DNA from: Butyricicoccus porcorum
Lineage (GTDB): Bacteria > Bacillota > Clostridia > Oscillospirales > Butyricicoccaceae
Length of the DNA: 48,038 bases
Direction of reading: 5' to 3'
NCBI RefSeq assembly: GCF_002157465.1
Contig: NZ_NHOC01000006.1
Location: 31,539 to 79,576 of the forward strand
Shown here: one piece after another, positions 46,104 to 48,038 of the stretch
How positions within the stretch are numbered: position 1 is the stretch's first letter
Layout: every line of letters starts with the position of its first letter
Translations under genes and position numbers: made by a program
Notes under the pieces: generated by a model
The model's database searches: none
What the model saw: only the letters and a program-made list of their open reading frames with translations
What the model was told of the DNA's origin: nothing

Positions 46104-46841
46104 ATGAAAAAGAATCGTTTGACAGCGATGGTACTGGCTGGAATTTTGATGGTTTCGATGGCAGGATGTGCCGGAGAGAAAAATACAGCGGCAGATGATG
46201 CGGCCGCTGCGCAGGGAAGTCAGACAGAGACCAGGGACGGAACAGTATCCAAAATTTTATGGGAGTTTGCGGGTGATCTCGCACCTCAGGAGGGCATGAA
46301 GACAAATAAGGGAACGGCAGGCATGCTGTCGGGTATTTCCAACGGATATGTTGTCGTCGGTGGCGGCGCGAATTTCCCGGAAGATGGCCCGGCACTCGGC
46401 GGCGCAAAAAAGTCCTACCCGGATATTTATGTATTGAAGCAGGAAGATGGTCAGCTGGTTGAGGTGAATCATACAACGCTGGATCATGAGATTTCGTATG
46501 GTGTTTCGATCACGACGGACGATGGCATTTATTATGTTGGCGGAAGTACGGCAGAAGGAAAGGGCAACCAGGTGCTGCTTGTAAAGGCGGATGATGCCGG
46601 AGAGATTACCGTCGATACCGTCGGCGAACTGCCATTTACATTTTCCGATGGCTTTGCGGCTCTGAAGGATCAGGTGCTCTATGTGGGAGCCGGAAAAATG
46701 GACGGACAGGCAACAAATCGTGTCGTCTCTCTGGATTTAAAAACAAAGAAGACAACAGAACTGGCAGCAATGCCGAATGAAGCCACGAGAACACAGTGTG
46801 TTTCGCAGCTGTTTGGAATTGTCAAGAAAAGTGCAGTCTAA
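46104..46841 (+). pseudogene. NanM-like N-acetylneuraminate epimerase lipoprotein, truncated by an IS
   Basis: The N-terminus is a lipoprotein signal (basic start, hydrophobic core, LMVSMAGC lipobox with Cys at about 22), so the protein would be surface-anchored. The mature part shows kelch-type features of cyclically permuted mutarotases (VVVGGGANFPEDGPALGG, SYPDIYVLKQ, YYVGGSTAEGKGNQ), which convert alpha- to beta-Neu5Ac before uptake. Native sequence runs to about 46819 (about 238 codons), then the frame enters the IS and ends after a few extra residues (IVKKSAV). Full NanM proteins are about 370 residues, so a third or more is missing; the rest should lie past the window edge. Confidence 0.82.
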
Positions 46842-48038
46842 AAACTCACAAATTTTAAGCAGCAGATGAATGATACATATTGTGGTAATGTGTCTTATAA
46901 ACAGCGGGTGGAAGCCCTAAGGGATTCGACGTATATACTCGCTTCCGATTATAGTAGATAAACACATATCGAAAGATAATAGATTTAACCTCCGCCATTG
47001 GCATTCGGTAAGTAGGAATTCTATAGAGCAGTTCCTTCTTCAAAGTTGCGAAGAAGCTCTCCATTCGGGCGTTATCGTAGCAGTGTGCCACACCGCTTAA
47101 GCTCTGCAGCATACCATATTCAGAAAGTTTTTTCTTGAACGCCTCGCTGGTATACTGGCTTCCGCGATCGCTATGAAGTGTCGCGCCTCGAACCGGATAC
47201 CGGCAGGCAACTGCCTTGAGTGTATTGATACAAAGTTCTTTTCGCATATTGTCATCCATCTGAAGAGAAAGAATCTCACCGTTAAAGCAATCCATAATCG
47301 GGGAAATATAGAGTTTTCCGTCCAGGCAGCCGATCTGCGTGATATCTGTCAGCAGTTTTTGATACGGGGTATCAGCCCGAAAATCCTGCTTGATCAGATT
47401 TTCCTCCTCTTGAATTTCGGTGGCAGCGCGTGTTAAACCATGCGGACGTCTGGGTCTGCCGTGAATCAGACCTTTTTCGTGCATAATTCGCCTGATTCTA
47501 CGTTTTCCTGTGTGGAATCCGTTCTGCTCCAAGGCAAGCTGCATTCGTTCCACGCCGTAATTGTCATTATAATCGGATTCATTCATAATCCTGTCTATTG
47601 CCGCCGAAAGCGCGTCCTTAGACGGCTTACTGATTCTTCAGATATCGATAATATCCAGATTCGCTTACATGAAGAATTCTGCATAATAGTTCCACACTCC
47701 ACTCCTTATCTGAATCTGTCTGTATAGAGTGGATAAAGCGGTATCGCTCATGTGCTTTTACTTTCTTCGGGCGCGCTGCGAAAAACCAGAGCCTCCTGAA
47801 GTATATCGTTAGCTCGTTGGAGCTCTTTGACTTCTTCTCCAGCTCAAGCATTCTTCGTTCCTGCTCGCTTGCCGGCAGTTGTTTATGACCACTTCCTACA
47901 AATGCCTGATCTCCGTATTTCTTTCGCTTACTCGCCAGGTTGTGACTATTGTAGGGATTCCAAGTGGTCAGCCGCCTTCTTTGCTCCGATTTCATCTGAG
48001 AGCTTCAATGTCTTCTTTAAAATCTTTATCGTAGCTTC
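46820..48038 (-). mobile_element. IS3-family insertion sequence, 3' part, continuing past the window
   Basis: The left boundary is placed at TGTCAAGAAAAG (46820), the first TG-type end after the point where nanM similarity stops. The element carries a DDE transposase on the minus strand whose downstream end faces nanM. The other end, its inverted repeat and any target duplication lie beyond 48038, so boundaries are provisional. Insertion into nanM looks recent because the native reading frame is intact up to the junction, yet the transposase itself is damaged. Confidence 0.8.
46855..48036 (-). pseudogene. IS3-family transposase (OrfA/OrfB), frameshifted
   Basis: The long downstream piece (46855-47626) is the rve/DDE integrase core: LLTDITQIGCLDGKLYISP, TLHSDRGSQYTSEAF and NARMESFFATLKKELL with the catalytic D, D and E. 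Upstream pieces carry the OrfB N-terminus (WSVELLCRILHVSESGYYRY) and the OrfA helix-turn-helix region (KKYGDQAFVGSGHKQL). The pieces are in different frames. Breaks are visible at about 47627-47637 (after LKNQ), 47835 (one base short in LEKE-VKELQRA), 47930, 47960 and 48006. The shift at a five-T run near 47781 is instead in the -1 direction and could be the programmed OrfA/OrfB shift. Confidence 0.8.

Overview
The window looks like a chromosomal segment of a gut-type anaerobic Clostridia (Eubacteriales) bacterium. Pointers are a Rel-RecJ-Dtd-HemZ housekeeping cluster, a SpoVB-like flippase followed by mazG and an HU gene, AGGAGG-type ribosome binding sites with occasional GTG/TTG starts, and an Etf-linked lactate dehydrogenase operon of the kind found in lactate-using butyrate producers. 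A Butyricicoccus/Agathobaculum-like or other Oscillospiraceae-like host is my inference; no rRNA or marker phylogeny was available.

Layout. 1-5.7 kb: a lactose/galactoside operon (galM, GH2 beta-galactosidase, GPH sugar:cation symporter) closed by a terminator. 5.8-6.8 kb: a YitT-family membrane protein, then a 151-bp element bounded by perfect 10-bp inverted repeats. 7.0-9.4 kb: a self-contained radical SAM / TetR / flavodoxin-like operon behind a near-consensus promoter that carries two matching 18-bp palindromic operators. 9.5-16.9 kb (minus strand): a lactate-use locus read as gntR regulator, then lactate permease, FAD-linked lactate/glycolate-type dehydrogenase, EtfB, EtfA and acyl-CoA dehydrogenase. 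It has PdhR/LldR-like operator candidates ahead of the permease. 17.2 kb: tRNA-Pro(CGG) with its own consensus promoter and terminator.

17.5-28.7 kb: a ten-gene plus-strand housekeeping run (recJ, rel, dtd, an MBL hydrolase, hemZ, a uridine-kinase-like P-loop kinase, a zinc-ribbon protein, a SpoVB/MurJ-type flippase, mazG, HU) ending at a strong terminator. 28.8-34.0 kb: a ZIP metal transporter divergent from a translationally coupled operon of two fused ABC exporters, a Cys-rich YgbA-type protein and a YbaN (DUF454) membrane protein, with a shared palindromic intergenic operator. 34.1-37.8 kb: a large XRE-type regulator with an unrecognised C-terminal region and a structured leader, followed by a stand-alone AMP-forming ligase with no carrier protein or product pathway nearby.

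38.2-46.8 kb: a sialic acid / amino sugar catabolic locus (nagB divergent from nanE, nanA, SSS transporter, yhcH, then nanK-like ROK kinase, RpiR regulator, nagA, nanM-like epimerase). Together it takes up Neu5Ac and converts it through ManNAc, ManNAc-6-P, GlcNAc-6-P and GlcN-6-P to Fru-6-P. The last gene, a NanM-like lipoprotein, is cut by an IS3-family element whose transposase has several frameshifts and which runs off the right edge. The best candidates for something undescribed are the 6.8-kb inverted-repeat element, the XRE/adenylation-enzyme pair, the ZIP-ABC-YgbA-YbaN module, the radical SAM/TetR/flavodoxin module, and a possible three-way-junction element at 42.9 kb.
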